From the NCBI GenBank assembly GCA_003511945.1, contig DOJA01000247.1:9026-15076 (forward strand): 6,051 nucleotides of DNA, written 5' to 3'. The notes under the pieces are model-generated. The model did no database searches. It was not told the DNA's origin and saw nothing but the letters and a program-made list of their open reading frames with translations. Positions 5,708 through 6,051 of the stretch are shown here, one piece after another (the stretch's first letter is position 1; each line of letters begins with the position of its first letter). This stretch comes from Phycisphaerales bacterium (GTDB taxonomy: Bacteria > Planctomycetota > Phycisphaerae > Phycisphaerales > UBA1924). Position numbers and translations under genes: made by a program.

Positions 5708-6051
5708 ATGCGGGCACCCGGGTTGATCATTCCCCTCCTCGCGGCGGTGACCCTGCTCGGCTGCCAGTCCGCCGCGCCGGTGCGCTCGCGCGAGGCGATG
5801 GTCCCCGCCGGGCGCTACGCCGAGGCCTTCGACGCCGCCCGCGGCGTTCTGCTCGAGCACGAGTTCGAACTCGCCCGCGTCGACGCCCGCGCCGGGGTCA
5901 TCACAACTCTCCCGCGCCAATGGGCCGGGTTCATGACCCCCTGGATCCCCCACGCCGAGGAGCCCGGCTCATCCGTGGACGGCCTGCTCAACCACGAGCG
6001 CCGCCGGGTCCGCGTCGTCTTCAGCCCAACCGCCGCCCCCGCCCCCCCCCG
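5708..6051 (+). CDS. Putative lipoprotein, 3'-truncated by window
   Basis: The frame is open from ATG 5708 to the window end (114 full codons, no stop). Residues 1-19 form a lipoprotein signal: a short basic start (MRAPG), a hydrophobic core (LIIPLLAAVT) and the lipobox LLGC with Cys19 as the lipidation site. The mature protein should be anchored to a membrane facing the periplasm. The following region (about 36-80, including YAEAFDAARGVLLEHEFELARVDARAG with ITTLPRQWAG) has the look of a conserved planctomycete lipoprotein of unknown function. Near residues 99-107 there is a RRVRVVFSP strand, followed by an Ala/Pro-rich stretch encoded by a C9 run at the window edge. There is no Shine-Dalgarno before the ATG. 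It diverges from pfp. The function is not recognised; membrane anchoring is the only confident statement. Confidence 0.75.
   Translation, partial: MRAPGLIIPLLAAVTLLGCQSAAPVRSREAMVPAGRYAEAFDAARGVLLEHEFELARVDARAGVITTLPRQWAGFMTPWIPHAEEPGSSVDGLLNHERRRVRVVFSPTAAPAPP

Noticed and set aside
5696..5953. Minus-strand open frame at the right end
   Set aside because: It is antisense to the lipoprotein gene, which has a clear signal peptide and lipobox.

Overview
The window looks like a piece of a GC-rich chromosome from a planctomycete, most plausibly class Phycisphaerae. This is an inference from gene content. The window holds a membrane Ser/Thr kinase with C-terminal TPRs of a type that is very abundant in planctomycetes, a DUF1569 (DinB-like) protein of a family first described from Rhodopirellula, a pyrophosphate-type phosphofructokinase, and a small Cys-anchored lipoprotein. 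Several genes also lack a Shine-Dalgarno sequence. No phage, transposase, CRISPR, tRNA or rRNA signature was seen.

Layout. Plus strand, left: the 3' end of atpD (F1 ATP synthase beta, ends 278); a 165-bp spacer with nine tandem copies of a heptamer (293-355); a DUF1569 protein (444-950); and a class I SAM methyltransferase (1006-1686). Minus strand, centre and right: pfp (5652-4429) lies upstream of the TPR kinase (4219-1700). A 209-bp spacer separates these two and contains an 85-bp nested palindromic element (4286-4370). The methyltransferase and the kinase converge with 13 bp between their stop codons. Plus strand, far right: a lipoprotein gene (5708 to the window edge) diverges from pfp across 55 bp.

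The genes do not form an obvious single pathway. atpD and pfp both belong to central energy metabolism. The kinase is a probable transmembrane signalling protein that may share a transcript with pfp. The methyltransferase and DUF1569 protein are accessory genes whose substrates cannot be read from the sequence. No stretch over 300 bases is without a gene.

I do not see a convincing new multi-gene system. The least explained signals are non-coding: the heptamer array behind atpD and the double-hairpin element between pfp and the kinase. Both look like members of dispersed repeat families that could be tested by a genome-wide search. Secondary points are the missing atpC after atpD, long G/C homopolymers inside the kinase gene, and a Cys in the catalytic loop of the phosphofructokinase.
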